Counted from the stretch's first letter, positions 33,641 through 43,650 are shown. The stretch: DNA of 64,000 bases from Loktanella salsilacus (GCF_900114485.1 NZ_FOTF01000009.1:62001-126000); one strand, 5' to 3'. The notes: generated from the sequence alone by a model not told the origin. Program-made: numbers and translations.

Positions 33641-34879
33641 TTAGGCGCGCAGAAACGCCACGACAGAGCCGCCCTGTTTTTGCATGGCGCGGTTTTCAGC
33701 AAAGTGGATTGCCCGGCTGCTGGCCAAGGCCGCGCGCTGATCCTTCGTCCCTTGCAACGCCACCGGGGCACCGACCGCAATCAACTGACCCTGCGCCGCA
33801 TCTGCCATATCGGCAAAGCCCGCCGCCGCAAGCTGCGCATTGATCGCAGCCTCCAGATCTCGCGCCTCGGGCAGTGCGTCCGATACGGATGCAACCAGCA
33901 AATCGCCATCCTCGGTAAAGGCCATGACGGTCTGATCAATGCCAAGATGAGCGGCAACAGCAATAGCGATTTCTTCAAGCATGATAGCGCAGCGCTGCGG
34001 CGCGGGATCGGCGTGATAGGCCGCAATCAGATTGATGTTCACAGCCAGCACCTGCACCGATGCCACATCCTTGCGCGGCAGCTGCGTCAGGTAATTCGAC
34101 ATCGCCACAGCATCAATCGTCGGCAAAGCCGTGCCGCGCGCTTTTGCACCGACCTGTGCAAGGCTGCTTATCGCGAACTTTTGTGCGACGGTGCCAGCCC
34201 GGCCGCGATACCCGGTGATGCGACCCTGAGCGGCAAAGGCAAGCTGCGCGGCTTCAAGCCGCTCTACCAGCTGATCTACATCAAACGGCTTGGTCGCATA
34301 ATCATCGGCGCCAGCCCGGAACGCATCGCTCATGTGTTCCACATCGCGCATCGCGGTCAGCATTGTGATCGGCGTCTCGCGGTAGGCAGGCAGATCGCGC
34401 ACAGCGCGGCACAAATCGATGCCGTTCATCACGGGCATGCTGATATCAAACAGCAGGTTGTCAAAAATCGTATGCGGATCGGACAGCAGCGCCAAGGCAG
34501 CCTCGCCAGAGGCAACAGTCACGACCTCTCCGATCTCATTGGACTCGCCAATCATCGTCAGCAGATCAAGGATGAATGGGTCATCATCCACCACCAGCGT
34601 GCGCATGCCGCGCGACCGAATGACCGGGCCGGGCAGGTTCGCAGGCACGGGCAGACCAGCGTAAAGGATTGGCTGCGCATCTTCGGCTGGCACAATGAAT
34701 GTACCCGTCTTCCCGCGGGCCTGATGCAGCAGTTCTAACCCGGCAAACGTGGCGGCGCAAAAGCTGCCGACCAGCGTGTAAGCCGCGCCGACCATCCAGA
34801 AAGATGCCCCCATCACCGCCGCGGTGATCGCGCCGATCAGCCCCGTCACGATGCCGATAAAGATATACCCAAGTACCAT
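33641..34879 (-). CDS. Membrane-anchored response regulator with a degenerate C-terminal domain
   Basis: 412 residues. Two hydrophobic helices at the N-terminus (MVLGYIFIGIVTGLIGAITA and a second around 25-50) are followed by a receiver domain at about 90-215 with all key residues: LVVDDDPF (acidic pair), LLFDISMPVMNG (phospho-Asp), TMLTAMRD (Thr) and ATKPFD (Lys). Residues about 260-410 match the size and pattern of a GGDEF fold, but the GGDEF box is not recognisable (AFTEDGDLLVAS at the likely place), so no diguanylate cyclase activity is expected. I chose the ATG at 34879 over a TTG at 34909. A membrane-tethered receiver without a DNA-binding output is unusual. No histidine kinase gene is adjacent. 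Confidence 0.75.
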   Translation of the reverse strand: MVLGYIFIGIVTGLIGAITAAVMGASFWMVGAAYTLVGSFCAATFAGLELLHQARGKTGTFIVPAEDAQPILYAGLPVPANLPGPVIRSRGMRTLVVDDDPFILDLLTMIGESNEIGEVVTVASGEAALALLSDPHTIFDNLLFDISMPVMNGIDLCRAVRDLPAYRETPITMLTAMRDVEHMSDAFRAGADDYATKPFDVDQLVERLEAAQLAFAAQGRITGYRGRAGTVAQKFAISSLAQVGAKARGTALPTIDAVAMSNYLTQLPRKDVASVQVLAVNINLIAAYHADPAPQRCAIMLEEIAIAVAAHLGIDQTVMAFTEDGDLLVASVSDALPEARDLEAAINAQLAAAGFADMADAAQGQLIAVGAPVALQGTKDQRAALASSRAIHFAENRAMQKQGGSVVAFLRA

Positions 34880-35049
34880 CAGACCACTTTCGATTTTCCT
34901 CGTCTGCAAGGCGGCGTGCAGCTGACACGCAGACGAATTTTTAATGCCTCACGAGCCAACCTGAACGTGTGTTGCGGCTAAATTATGGCTCTTCGCGGGA
35001 ATAATCATTTTAAAATAAGGCGCCCATGTCCTGTTTGCGCCGCAACGCA

Positions 35050-35082
35050 GAAAGCCGGGCGCTGCATGTGCACCCGGCTTTC
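35050..35082 (-). terminator. Terminator of the RND efflux operon
   Basis: GAAAGCCGGG (35050-35059) pairs perfectly with CCCGGCTTTC (35073-35082), with an inner GTGCA-like loop. It lies 26 bp after the pump gene stop. Confidence 0.75.
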
Positions 35083-35107
35083 GTTAACTCAGTCACCTGA
35101 TTTTAGC

Positions 35108-38100
35108 TTAGTCAGCGCGCCGCCCGGCACCGGTCAGCCGCGCGATCACGACAAAGAACAGCGGCACGAACAGCACGCCGATCACCGTTGCGCTGATCGT
35201 GCCGCCCAGCACGCCTGCACCAATCGCTTGGCGTCCGCCCGAACCTGCGCCCGTGCTGAGCACAAGCGGCACGACACCCAGCGAAAACGCCATTGATGTC
35301 ATGATGATAGGCCGGAACCGCTGGCGCGCCGCATCAATTGCCGCCTCAACGACGGGTGATCCCGCCTCGATTTGTTCGCGGGCAAATTCGACGATCAGGA
35401 TTGCGTTTTTACCCGTCAAACCAATGACTGTCAGCAGGCCCACCTGAAAGAAAACGCCGTTTTCAAACCCGCCCAGCCATGCGGCAAGCAGGGTGCCCAG
35501 CACACCAATCGGCATGGCCAACATGACCGCAAAGGGGATCGACCAGCTTTCATAAAGAGCAGCCAGCGCCAAGAACACCGCCGCCAGTGACAGCGCGTAC
35601 AGCAGCGGCGCTTGATTGCCGCTTTCCTGCTCTTCCAGCGACAGACCCGTCCAAGCGGCCCCGAACCCTTCGGGCAGTTGCGCGACCAGCCGTTCAATTT
35701 CGGCAATCGCCTCCCCGGTGCTGACGCCCGGCGCAGGCGAGCCTTGGATCTGCATGGCAGAGATGCCGTTGTAACGGTTCACGCCCTGCGGGCCGAAGAC
35801 CCACGACGCCTCGGCAAAGTTCGAAAACGGCACTAACCCTCCGCTGGCATTGCGCACGCGCCATTTATCAAGGTCCGACGGCGCCGCCCGCGCCTCTGCC
35901 TCGCCTTGCACATAGACGCGCTTGATCCGGCCGCGGTCGATGAAGTCGTTCACATAACGCCCTGCCCAAGCGGTCGTCAGCAAAGCGCCAACATCCGTGG
36001 CCGACACACCCATCGCGCCCGCCTTGCGCCAGTCGATATCCAGATTGAATTGCGCAGCGTCCTCTAGCCCGCTTGGCCGCGCCGAGGCGATCAGCGGGCT
36101 TTGCGCCGCCATCCCCAGCAGTTGATTACGTGCGGCTAGCAGCTCTTCGTGGGTCTGCCCGGCGCGCGCCTGTAAGAAGAAGTCAAAGCCAGAGGCATTG
36201 CCAAGTTCGATCACCGATGGTGGCACAATCGGGAACACCATGGCGTCCTGAATTTGGCTGAACGCACCAAAGGCACGCCCTGCCAGCGCTTGCACGCTTT
36301 GACCCGGCTCTGTCCGTTCTTCCCAATCCTTCAGTCGCACAAAGGCCAGCGCTTGGTTCTGCCCCTGCCCGCCAAAGCTGAAGCCGACAACGCCGAACAC
36401 GGATTCAACGATGTCCGATTCCTGCTCTAGGAAATAATTCTCGGCCTGCTCTAGCACGGCCTGCGTCCGTTCTGCCGTGGCACCGGTTGGTGTCTGGATC
36501 AGCGTGAACAGGATGCCCTGATCCTCTTCCGGCAGGAACCCGCCCGGCGTGCGCAAGAATAGAAACACCGTCGCCGCGATGATCGCGATATAGACGATCC
36601 CCATCCGGAACGGACGCCGCACAATCCAGCCCACGCTGGCCGCATAGCCCGCCAGCGTTGCGCCAAATCCAGTGTTGAACCATGCAAACGGGCCGCGCGC
36701 CTTGGTATGACCCTTGGGTTTCAGCAGCGTCGCGCATAGGGCGGGCGTCAGCGTCAACGCCAGCACCACCGACAACACCATTGCCGAGATGATAGTGATG
36801 GAAAACTGCTTGTAAATCACGCCTGTTGAGCCCGGAAAGAACGCCATCGGCACGAACACAGCCGTCAAAACCACCGCGATGCCGATCAGCGCCCCGGTGA
36901 TTTCGTCCATGGACTTGCGCGTCGCCTCCAGCGGGGTCGCGCCTTCTTGCTCCATGATCCGTTCGACGTTTTCGACAACGACAATCGCGTCGTCCACCAG
37001 CAAGCCAATCGCTAACACCATCGCAAGCATCGTCAGAGAGTTAATCGAGAACCCGAACATCGCCAGCACGCCAAAGGTGCCCAGCAAAACCACGGGCACG
37101 ACCAGCGTCGGGATCAGCGTTGCCCGCAGATTCTGCAAGAACAGCAGCATGACAAGGAACACCAGCACGACCGCCTCAATCAGCGTCTTGACCACTTCCT
37201 CGATCGAAATCAGCACGAAAGGTGTCGTGTCGTAGGGGATCACGTATTCGACGCCCTCTGGGAAAAAGCGCGACATCTCCTCTAGTCGGCTCTCAACCGC
37301 CGTGGCGGTATCAAGCGCGTTCGCGCCCGGTGCGAGCGAGATTGCCATGCCCGTCGAATTGGACCTGTTGTAACGGGTAATCGTGGAATAATTCTCTGAT
37401 CCGATCTCGACCCGGGCAACGTCATTCAGCAGCACAAGGCCGCCGTTCGTGCCCGCGCGAATGACGATCTGGCGGAAATTCTCTGGCGTGCGTAGCAAAG
37501 ATTGCGCGGTGATCGTCGCGTTCAATTGCTGCCCGTCCAGCGCCGGTAGCGCGCCAAAGGAGCCAGCCGAGATTTGTGCGTTTTCCTCTGACACTGCAGC
37601 CACAACATCCGACGGCGTCAGATTGAAGGCCGCCAGCTTTGCCGGGTCCAGCCAAATGCGCATGGCATATTGCGACCCAAAGACCTGCACGCTGCCCACG
37701 CCGTCCACACGGCTGATTTCGTTGACCATATTTGACGACAAGTAATCCGACAGGTCCGTCGCGCTATAGCTGCCATCCTCTGAAATTAACGCGACAACCA
37801 TCAAGAAGCCGGACGACGATTTCTGCACCGTCACACCCTGCCGCTGCACCGCCTCTGGCAACAACGCCGTCGCCTGCGCCAGCTTGTTCTGCACCTGCAC
37901 CTGCGCGATATCCGGGTCTGTGCCTGTCTCGAACGTCAACGTAATGCTCGCTCCGCCAGCAGAGGAGGAGCTGGACGAGAAATAGCGTAGCCCGTCCAGA
38001 CCCGTCATTTGCTGCTCGATCACCTGCGTCACCGTATTCGCCACCGTCTCGGCCGAGGCACCGGGGTACACCGCGCGGATCGCGACAGAAGGCGATGCGA

Positions 38101-38212
38101 TCTGCGGGTACTGCGCAATCGGCAGCGACAGGATTGATAAAATCCCAAGGCCAGAGATGAACAGCGCAATGACCCAGGCAAAGATCGGGCGGTCGATAAA
38201 GAAACGGGCCAT
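35108..38212 (-). CDS. RND-family multidrug efflux pump inner-membrane subunit (AcrB/HAE1-like)
   Basis: 1034-residue proton-driven exporter, the usual AcrB length. It starts MARFFIDRPIFAWVIALFIS, a family hallmark. Twelve transmembrane helices are arranged 1+5+1+5 with two large periplasmic loops. TM4 carries LAIGLLVDDAIVVVENVERI with the proton-relay Asp pair, and the second half has GLTGKNAILIVEFA with its Lys. I chose the ATG at 38212 because it matches the family N-terminus. It is 92 bp downstream of the adaptor gene on the same strand. No outer-membrane TolC partner is encoded next to it. Confidence 0.92.
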   Translation of the reverse strand: MARFFIDRPIFAWVIALFISGLGILSILSLPIAQYPQIASPSVAIRAVYPGASAETVANTVTQVIEQQMTGLDGLRYFSSSSSSAGGASITLTFETGTDPDIAQVQVQNKLAQATALLPEAVQRQGVTVQKSSSGFLMVVALISEDGSYSATDLSDYLSSNMVNEISRVDGVGSVQVFGSQYAMRIWLDPAKLAAFNLTPSDVVAAVSEENAQISAGSFGALPALDGQQLNATITAQSLLRTPENFRQIVIRAGTNGGLVLLNDVARVEIGSENYSTITRYNRSNSTGMAISLAPGANALDTATAVESRLEEMSRFFPEGVEYVIPYDTTPFVLISIEEVVKTLIEAVVLVFLVMLLFLQNLRATLIPTLVVPVVLLGTFGVLAMFGFSINSLTMLAMVLAIGLLVDDAIVVVENVERIMEQEGATPLEATRKSMDEITGALIGIAVVLTAVFVPMAFFPGSTGVIYKQFSITIISAMVLSVVLALTLTPALCATLLKPKGHTKARGPFAWFNTGFGATLAGYAASVGWIVRRPFRMGIVYIAIIAATVFLFLRTPGGFLPEEDQGILFTLIQTPTGATAERTQAVLEQAENYFLEQESDIVESVFGVVGFSFGGQGQNQALAFVRLKDWEERTEPGQSVQALAGRAFGAFSQIQDAMVFPIVPPSVIELGNASGFDFFLQARAGQTHEELLAARNQLLGMAAQSPLIASARPSGLEDAAQFNLDIDWRKAGAMGVSATDVGALLTTAWAGRYVNDFIDRGRIKRVYVQGEAEARAAPSDLDKWRVRNASGGLVPFSNFAEASWVFGPQGVNRYNGISAMQIQGSPAPGVSTGEAIAEIERLVAQLPEGFGAAWTGLSLEEQESGNQAPLLYALSLAAVFLALAALYESWSIPFAVMLAMPIGVLGTLLAAWLGGFENGVFFQVGLLTVIGLTGKNAILIVEFAREQIEAGSPVVEAAIDAARQRFRPIIMTSMAFSLGVVPLVLSTGAGSGGRQAIGAGVLGGTISATVIGVLFVPLFFVVIARLTGAGRRAD

Positions 38213-38304
38213 GAGAGGTCTTTCGAAAATAGATAAAGGCTGCAAAGCCGGGTGTCAGTCAGACACGCACCCCAACGAATGGGCGCGTGCCATGACTGAT
38301 CGCA

Positions 38305-39459
38305 TTATTCAGTGGGGGCAGCGTCCGCAGGTTCCGCATCGCTGGATTGCTCTGTCGGCGTGACCGTCGCACCGGGGGCGACCTTTTGCAGGCCCGCCAC
38401 GATAACGCGGTCGCCCGCCACCAGACCGTCATCGACGATCCAACTAGGACCCCGATCGGTGACGACATTCACGATCTTGGACTGCACCACGTTATCCGCA
38501 TCCACCGTCATGACCGTCGCTTGGCCCCGCTGGTCACGGCTGACCGCTTGCTGCGGCACCAAAAAGACATCATCCAGCGTGCTGGTCGGAATTTCGACCT
38601 GCACATACATCCCCGGCAACAACAGCTTGTCCGGATTGGCAAATTCCATCCGCAGCAGGACCACACCGGTCTGCTCGTCCACGTTCGGCTCTGCCGCTGT
38701 CAGGCTGCCGGTCTGATCAAAGATGGACCCATCGGCCAACGTCAGCGTCACTGTCGGGTCAAAGCGGTCAACCTGTCCCGCCCCTTGATCGCGTCGCCAG
38801 ACCAACAGATCCGCCGCCGACTGGGTCACGTTGACATAGACCGGATCAATATTGCGGATCACAGCCAGCGGTGTCGCCTGACTAGCGGTCACCAAAGCAC
38901 CGGCGCTTGTCTCTGACAGACCAATCTCGCCGGACAGGCGCGCCTTGATCGTGGTGCGATCCCGTTCGATCTGGGCCACGGTGCGCTGCGCCTCGGCCGC
39001 TTGCAAATTCGCCTCGGCGCCGGCGCGCGCGGCATCGGCGTCGTCTTTTGTCGCGGTGCTGGCGACGTTACGCGATTGCAACTCGTCTGCGCGCGCCGCC
39101 GCTTTGCGCGCCGCATCCAGCTGGGCCTGCGCCTGCGCCACCGCCGCATCAGCCTGCGCCAAAGCTGCGTCATAGCTGGCCGGATCAATGCGGTACAGCG
39201 CGTCGCCTTCGGTCACGGGCGCGCCTTCGGTAAACAAGCGCTCTGTGATGATCCCTGCCACCTGGGGCCGCACTTCTGCCATGGCAGAGGCCGCGACGCG
39301 GCCCGGCAACGTCGTCGTCAATGTCGCCTGCTGCGGCTGCAAGGTCACGACTGTGACGGCAGTAGGCGGCCTGCCTTCTTGCGCTGCGGACTGCGTTAAA
39401 ATCCCCGCCCACGCCAACGCGGCAATCAGAAGGGGGGCGTAGACGGGACGCGTTAACAT
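38305..39459 (-). CDS. RND efflux periplasmic adaptor (AcrA/MexA-like)
   Basis: 384-residue membrane fusion protein linking the RND pump to an outer-membrane channel. A signal sequence precedes a lipoyl/barrel-sandwich part (VRPQVAGIITERLFTEGAPV), an alanine-rich alpha-hairpin around residues 100-170 and beta-barrel domains (LLLPGMYVQVEIPT). The acidic, Ala/Pro-rich C-terminus is loosely structured. There is no lipobox cysteine, so it may be soluble or held by an uncleaved signal. The ATG at 39459 is preferred to an upstream in-frame codon at 39504. No TetR-type repressor gene is seen beside it; the LysR gene further upstream belongs to pca. Confidence 0.88.
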   Translation of the reverse strand: MLTRPVYAPLLIAALAWAGILTQSAAQEGRPPTAVTVVTLQPQQATLTTTLPGRVAASAMAEVRPQVAGIITERLFTEGAPVTEGDALYRIDPASYDAALAQADAAVAQAQAQLDAARKAAARADELQSRNVASTATKDDADAARAGAEANLQAAEAQRTVAQIERDRTTIKARLSGEIGLSETSAGALVTASQATPLAVIRNIDPVYVNVTQSAADLLVWRRDQGAGQVDRFDPTVTLTLADGSIFDQTGSLTAAEPNVDEQTGVVLLRMEFANPDKLLLPGMYVQVEIPTSTLDDVFLVPQQAVSRDQRGQATVMTVDADNVVQSKIVNVVTDRGPSWIVDDGLVAGDRVIVAGLQKVAPGATVTPTEQSSDAEPADAAPTE

Positions 39460-39685
39460 GACAGAAACCTTGTTATTCAAATTGCTACCGCGCCGAAAAC
39501 ACAAATTGCTTTAGCTATCAATCCAGCGATAGACGCGGCACGTCTGTGCATCACGATTTTGCGCAACCCCCTTGCCAATGCGGATCAGCGGCCCAGACGC
39601 GGCGGGCTAGCAAAGGGCAGAAGTCAAATCGGGGCACCATGATGCCCTCTTGCGGAATCATTACAGTGGCCGGTTCGCACTCAGA

Positions 39686-40615
39686 TCAATGGCCGGCGCG
39701 GCCACTGTCCAAAGACTTTGCAGCATCGGATAACGCACCACGGAACAGTCCCACCAATGGTGATGGGTTCTCCTCGGACCGTGCCATAATACCGACGGCG
39801 CCTTCTGTTGGCCCCATGTCCAAATCCAACGCAACCAGCCGCCCTGCGTCCAGATCGTCCGCGACAACCCCGCGCGAGATAAACCAGACCGGCCGCAGCG
39901 CACCAAGCGTCATGGCGCGCCCCAGCGCCCCTGATACACATTCGATCCGGTCCGCAAACAACGGCACGCCGCGTGAAATCATCAGCCGCGCCATCAGCGG
40001 GCGGATCGCCGAGGCTTCCGGCGGATAGATGATCAAGTCGCCTTCCAACTGCTCTAACCGCGTCGCGCCGCGCTGGGGATGGTCGGGCGCGACGACCGCA
40101 ACCACCCGCTCTGCATAAAGCGCCGTAAACGATAGCCCCCTCATCGTGGCGGCATCGCCTAGCCGGCCAACCACCAGATCAAGATCACCGGCGCGCAGGC
40201 AATCCGTCAAAAACCCGTGCGATCCTTCGACGACATGCAAGACCGTCTTGGGCGAGGCACCGCGAAATATTTCGATGGCAGCGGGCAAAACCTGCGCCGC
40301 AACGCTTGGCAAAACGCCAATTTTTACAACGTGACCGCCTGCCTCGCTATGCGATGCGATGCTGCTGATCCCCTGCCGCAGCGCTGCTGTGCTTTGTTCG
40401 GCATATTGAAGAAACACCTGTCCTTCGGGGGTCAGGCGCACGCCAGCCCGGTCGCGGGTCATCAAGGTGACGCCAAGGATGTTTTCCAGATCCCGCAGCG
40501 TTTTTGAAATCGCAGGCTGGGTCAGGTTCAACTGCTCTGCCGCGCGCTTCAACCGGTTTGCGCGGGCAATCGCGACAAAGGCTTCAAGATGGCGGAATTT
40601 GATCCTGCGATCCAT
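39686..40615 (-). CDS. pcaQ: LysR-family regulator of protocatechuate genes (PcaQ-like)
   Basis: 309-residue LysR regulator. The N-terminal winged helix includes RHLEAFVAIARANRLKRAAEQLNLTQPAISKTLRDLE. The C-terminal effector domain starts near HVVKIGVLPSVAAQVLPAAI, and the whole resembles PcaQ/GbpR-type proteins. It is divergent from pobA with about 106 bp between starts, the position of PcaQ in other alphaproteobacteria. It probably activates the pob/pca operon in response to a pathway intermediate such as beta-carboxymuconolactone. The known ATAACC-N4-GGTTA-type site was not found by eye in the gap. Confidence 0.87.
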   Translation of the reverse strand: MDRRIKFRHLEAFVAIARANRLKRAAEQLNLTQPAISKTLRDLENILGVTLMTRDRAGVRLTPEGQVFLQYAEQSTAALRQGISSIASHSEAGGHVVKIGVLPSVAAQVLPAAIEIFRGASPKTVLHVVEGSHGFLTDCLRAGDLDLVVGRLGDAATMRGLSFTALYAERVVAVVAPDHPQRGATRLEQLEGDLIIYPPEASAIRPLMARLMISRGVPLFADRIECVSGALGRAMTLGALRPVWFISRGVVADDLDAGRLVALDLDMGPTEGAVGIMARSEENPSPLVGLFRGALSDAAKSLDSGRAGH

Positions 40616-40721
40616 TTGGTTTCCATTTAGGGCAACTAAGACGGCGATCTTATCAATTTACTTTCCATTTTCATAAGCCAGAATGAAGAGGCGGGGAAGT
40701 TTCAATCAAAAAAGGCGTGAT
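40616..40721. promoter_or_regulatory. pcaQ-pobA divergent promoter region
   Basis: AT-rich 106-bp gap. Visible features are two direct TTTCCATTT copies (about 40619 and 40661) roughly 42 bp apart, and CTTAT...ATAAG arms around 40650-40676. Which of these PcaQ binds cannot be decided from the sequence. Confidence 0.4.
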
Positions 40722-41891
40722 ATGCGAACTCAGGTTGCGATCATCGGGGGCGGACCGTCCGGGCTTTTGCTAGCTCAACTTTTGCAGCGCCGCGGCATCG
40801 ACAGCATCGTATTGGAACGCAAAACCAAAGACTACGTGCTGGCCCGCATCCGCGCCGGCGTGTTAGAGCAGGGCCTTGTTGGCCTGCTAGAAGAGGCCGG
40901 TTGCGCTGACCGGCTCCACGCCGAAGGGTTCAGCCACGATGGCACCTTGATCGCCTATGGCGACGAGATGTTTCGCATTGATTTCAAGGAACACACCGGC
41001 ACGCCGGTGATCGTCTACGGCCAGACAGAAGTGACCCGCGATCTTTACGAGGCGCGCGAAAAGGCGGGTGGGCCCATCGCATTCAACGTCGAGGACGTGG
41101 TGATCCACGGGGCCGACACCGACACGCCGCATGTGACCTACACGGTGGACGGAACCACACAGCGGGTCGATTGCGATTTTATCGCGGGATGCGATGGCTT
41201 TCACGGGATCAGCCGCAAAACCATTCCAGCGGACCTGCGCCGCGAATACGAAAAGGTCTATCCCTTCGGCTGGCTTGGCATCCTTAGTGAAACGCCGCCC
41301 GTCAGCCACGAGCTGATCTATTCAAACACACCGCGCGGCTTTGCGCTCGCCTCGATGCGCAACGAAAACCTGTGCCGATATTACATTCAGTGCTCTGTTG
41401 ATGACAGCATTGAGGACTGGTCGGACGACGCCTTTTGGGACGAGTTCAAAAAACGCCTGCCTGCGGATATGGCGGCCAAGCTTGTCACTGGACCAAGCAT
41501 CGAAAAGTCCATCGCGCCGCTGCGGTCGTTCGTCACCGAACCGATGCGCTGGGGGCGGCTGTTCCTGTGCGGCGACGCAGCCCATATCGTGCCGCCCACG
41601 GGCGCCAAGGGCCTGAACACCGCCGCCTCTGATGTGCACTATCTTTATAACGGGCTGCGCGAATTTTACGAAACAGGCAGCGCTGACGGGATCGACGCCT
41701 ATTCTGCCAACGCCCTGTCGCGGGTCTGGAAGGCCGAACGGTTCAGCTGGTGGTTCTCATCCCTGATGCACCGCTACCCGGATCAATCCGACTTTGATCA
41801 AAGAATGCAAATTGCCGAGCTGGAGTTTCTGCGCAGCAACAAGGCCGCGCAAAAGGCGATGGCCGAAAACTACGTGGGCCTGCCCTACTGA
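40722..41891 (+). CDS. pobA: 4-hydroxybenzoate 3-monooxygenase
   Basis: 389-residue FAD-dependent hydroxylase converting 4-hydroxybenzoate to protocatechuate with NAD(P)H and oxygen. FAD motif VAIIGGGPSGLLLAQLL, the middle DG motif DFIAGCDGFHG, and the late GDAAHIVPPTGAKGLN. Length equals known PobA. I chose the ATG at 40722 (AAGGCG upstream), which begins MRTQVAIIGGG; the in-frame start at 40683 adds a basic leader not expected for the family. The stop overlaps pcaC by one base. Confidence 0.95.
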   Translation: MRTQVAIIGGGPSGLLLAQLLQRRGIDSIVLERKTKDYVLARIRAGVLEQGLVGLLEEAGCADRLHAEGFSHDGTLIAYGDEMFRIDFKEHTGTPVIVYGQTEVTRDLYEAREKAGGPIAFNVEDVVIHGADTDTPHVTYTVDGTTQRVDCDFIAGCDGFHGISRKTIPADLRREYEKVYPFGWLGILSETPPVSHELIYSNTPRGFALASMRNENLCRYYIQCSVDDSIEDWSDDAFWDEFKKRLPADMAAKLVTGPSIEKSIAPLRSFVTEPMRWGRLFLCGDAAHIVPPTGAKGLNTAASDVHYLYNGLREFYETGSADGIDAYSANALSRVWKAERFSWWFSSLMHRYPDQSDFDQRMQIAELEFLRSNKAAQKAMAENYVGLPY

Positions 41892-42283
41892 TGGAGAGCG
41901 ATGTGACCAACAGATATGACGCCGGCATGCAGACCCGCCGACAGGTTTTAGGTGATGCGCATGTGGACAGGGCCGAGGCGACAAAGGTTGCCTTTGACGC
42001 GCCCTTTCAAACGATGATCACCGAAGGCGCGTGGGGCACGTTGTGGTCGGACGATACGATTACCCGCCGCGAACGGTCTATGCTGACGCTGGCAATACTG
42101 GCCGCAACTGGGAATTTTGACGAAATTCCAATGCACATCCGCGCCACGCAAAACACCGGGGCCGCGCCGCAGGATGTGTTGCAAGCTTTTATGCATGTCG
42201 CGGTCTATGCAGGCGTGCCAGCGGCGAACCATGCCATCAAACTTGCCAAACAGACCTATGCCGAATTGGGAGTAGAAATATGA
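41891..42283 (+). CDS. pcaC: 4-carboxymuconolactone decarboxylase
   Basis: 130-residue single-domain decarboxylase that turns gamma-carboxymuconolactone into beta-ketoadipate enol-lactone. Family blocks are [18 protein letters not shown] near the start and [19 protein letters not shown], with His, in the core. The ATG at 41891 overlaps the pobA stop. The GTG at 41903 has a better-placed GGAGAG site and may be the true start. In this operon pcaD, which normally accompanies pcaC, is missing. Confidence 0.92.
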   Translation: MESDVTNRYDAGMQTRRQVLGDAHVDRAEATKVAFDAPFQTMITEGAWGTLWSDDTITRRERSMLTLAILAATGNFDEIPMHIRATQNTGAAPQDVLQAFMHVAVYAGVPAANHAIKLAKQTYAELGVEI

Positions 42284-43026
42284 GCCCAGCCAAAACCACA
42301 CCCCCATCAGGCGGTTTCATCCCGCGGGACCGCGACTGGCAGCCGGATGCCCTGACCCCCGGCTACAAAACCAGCATCAAACGCAGCCCGCAGGCGGCCT
42401 TGCTGTCGTTTCCGTCGTCCTTGTCAGAAGAGACCTCTCCGGTTTTTGGACACGGATTGCTGGGGGCTTTGGACAGCGACCTGATCCACAACTACGCCCA
42501 GCCCGGTGAAAGCGCGATCGGGCCGCGGATTATTGTCTATGGCCGTGTGCTGGATGAAATGGGGCGCGGTGTGCCCGGTGCCTTGCTGGAGTTTTGGCAG
42601 GCCAATGCGGGCGGGCGGTATCGGCACAAAAAGGAAAGCTATCTGGCCGCCCTTGATCCGAATTTCGGCGGCTGCGGTCGCACGATTACGGCCGAGGATG
42701 GATCATATGAGTTTCGCACGATCCAGCCCGGCCCCTACCCGTGGCCGAACGGCATGAATGACTGGCGCCCCGCACATATCCACTTTTCAGTTTTTGGCCA
42801 TGGCTTTGCCCAGCGTCTGATCACCCAGATGTATTTCGAAGGCGATCCGCACATCCCGCTGTGCCCGATTGTCGGCATCCTGAAATCCCAAGACGCCGTC
42901 GATGCCCTGACAGCCGTGCTGGACATGCACCGCACAGTGCCGATGGACAGCCGCGCGTACAAGTTTGACATTGTGCTACGTGGGCGGCGTCAGACCTACT
43001 TCGAAAACCGCGAGGACGGGATGTAA
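42280..43026 (+). CDS. pcaH: Protocatechuate 3,4-dioxygenase beta subunit
   Basis: 248-residue iron-bearing subunit of the intradiol dioxygenase that opens protocatechuate to beta-carboxy-cis,cis-muconate. The Fe(III) ligands are visible: Tyr in PGPYPWPNG, a second Tyr nearby, and the His pair in [11 protein letters not shown]. The lead segment [21 protein letters not shown] is typical of PcaH. It overlaps pcaC by 4 bp and is followed 2 bp later by pcaG. Confidence 0.95.
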   Translation: MSPAKTTPPSGGFIPRDRDWQPDALTPGYKTSIKRSPQAALLSFPSSLSEETSPVFGHGLLGALDSDLIHNYAQPGESAIGPRIIVYGRVLDEMGRGVPGALLEFWQANAGGRYRHKKESYLAALDPNFGGCGRTITAEDGSYEFRTIQPGPYPWPNGMNDWRPAHIHFSVFGHGFAQRLITQMYFEGDPHIPLCPIVGILKSQDAVDALTAVLDMHRTVPMDSRAYKFDIVLRGRRQTYFENREDGM

Positions 43027-43028
43027 TC

Positions 43029-43643
43029 ATGGTGCAAAAGCTAGACTATTTGCGCGAAAGCCCCAGTCAAACCGCTGGCCCCTATGTCCACATTGGTTGC
43101 ACGCCAAATTTTACCGGCATTGATCTCTATGGCGGCGATCTTGGGGCCGTCATGAAGACCGGTCCGGTGCAAGGCAAAGAGATCGTGATCAGAGGCATCG
43201 TTTTTGATGGCACCGGAACGCCGCTGCGCGATGCGATGATTGAAATCTGGCAGCCTGACGCCGCCGGCCTGTTTGCTTCTGCGAACGAAACGCGCGGTGC
43301 GGCGGACCCAAACTTTACCGGATGGGGCCGTTCGCCCAGCGATATGACGACCGGTGAATTCAGTTTTGATACCGTCAAACCCGGCGCTGTTCCTTGGCCC
43401 GACGGCCGGATGCAAGCGCCGCATATCACCGCTTGGATCGTCGCGCGCGGCATCAACATCGGCCTGCACACACGCATCTATTTCGAGGATGAGGCAGAGG
43501 CCAACGCCGCCGATCCGATCCTGAGCAGGATCGAACATCAGAACCGCATCCAAACACTGCTTGCCAAACGTGAAGGCGACGGCGTCTATCGCTTTGATAT
43601 CCATCTGCAAGGTCCGACCGAGACCATCTTTTTTGACATCTGA
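43029..43643 (+). CDS. pcaG: Protocatechuate 3,4-dioxygenase alpha subunit
   Basis: 204-residue partner of PcaH. It has the typical start ESPSQTAGPYVHIGCTP, the core DAMIEIWQPDAAGLF, and the substrate-pocket region MQAPHITAWIVARGIN. As usual for alpha subunits, it does not hold a full iron ligand set. The ATG lies 2 bp after the pcaH stop. Confidence 0.95.
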   Translation: MVQKLDYLRESPSQTAGPYVHIGCTPNFTGIDLYGGDLGAVMKTGPVQGKEIVIRGIVFDGTGTPLRDAMIEIWQPDAAGLFASANETRGAADPNFTGWGRSPSDMTTGEFSFDTVKPGAVPWPDGRMQAPHITAWIVARGINIGLHTRIYFEDEAEANAADPILSRIEHQNRIQTLLAKREGDGVYRFDIHLQGPTETIFFDI

Positions 43644-43650
43644 GGGCCCT

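Noticed and set aside
33680-34738. 352-residue plus-strand ORF opposite the response-regulator gene
   Set aside because: The minus-strand frame has an intact receiver domain; the antisense protein is Arg/His/Gln-rich with no recognisable fold.
40616-40721. A PcaQ ATAACC-N4-GGTTA operator
   Set aside because: Not found by eye in the gap; only direct TTTCCATTT copies and weak ATAAG arms are seen.
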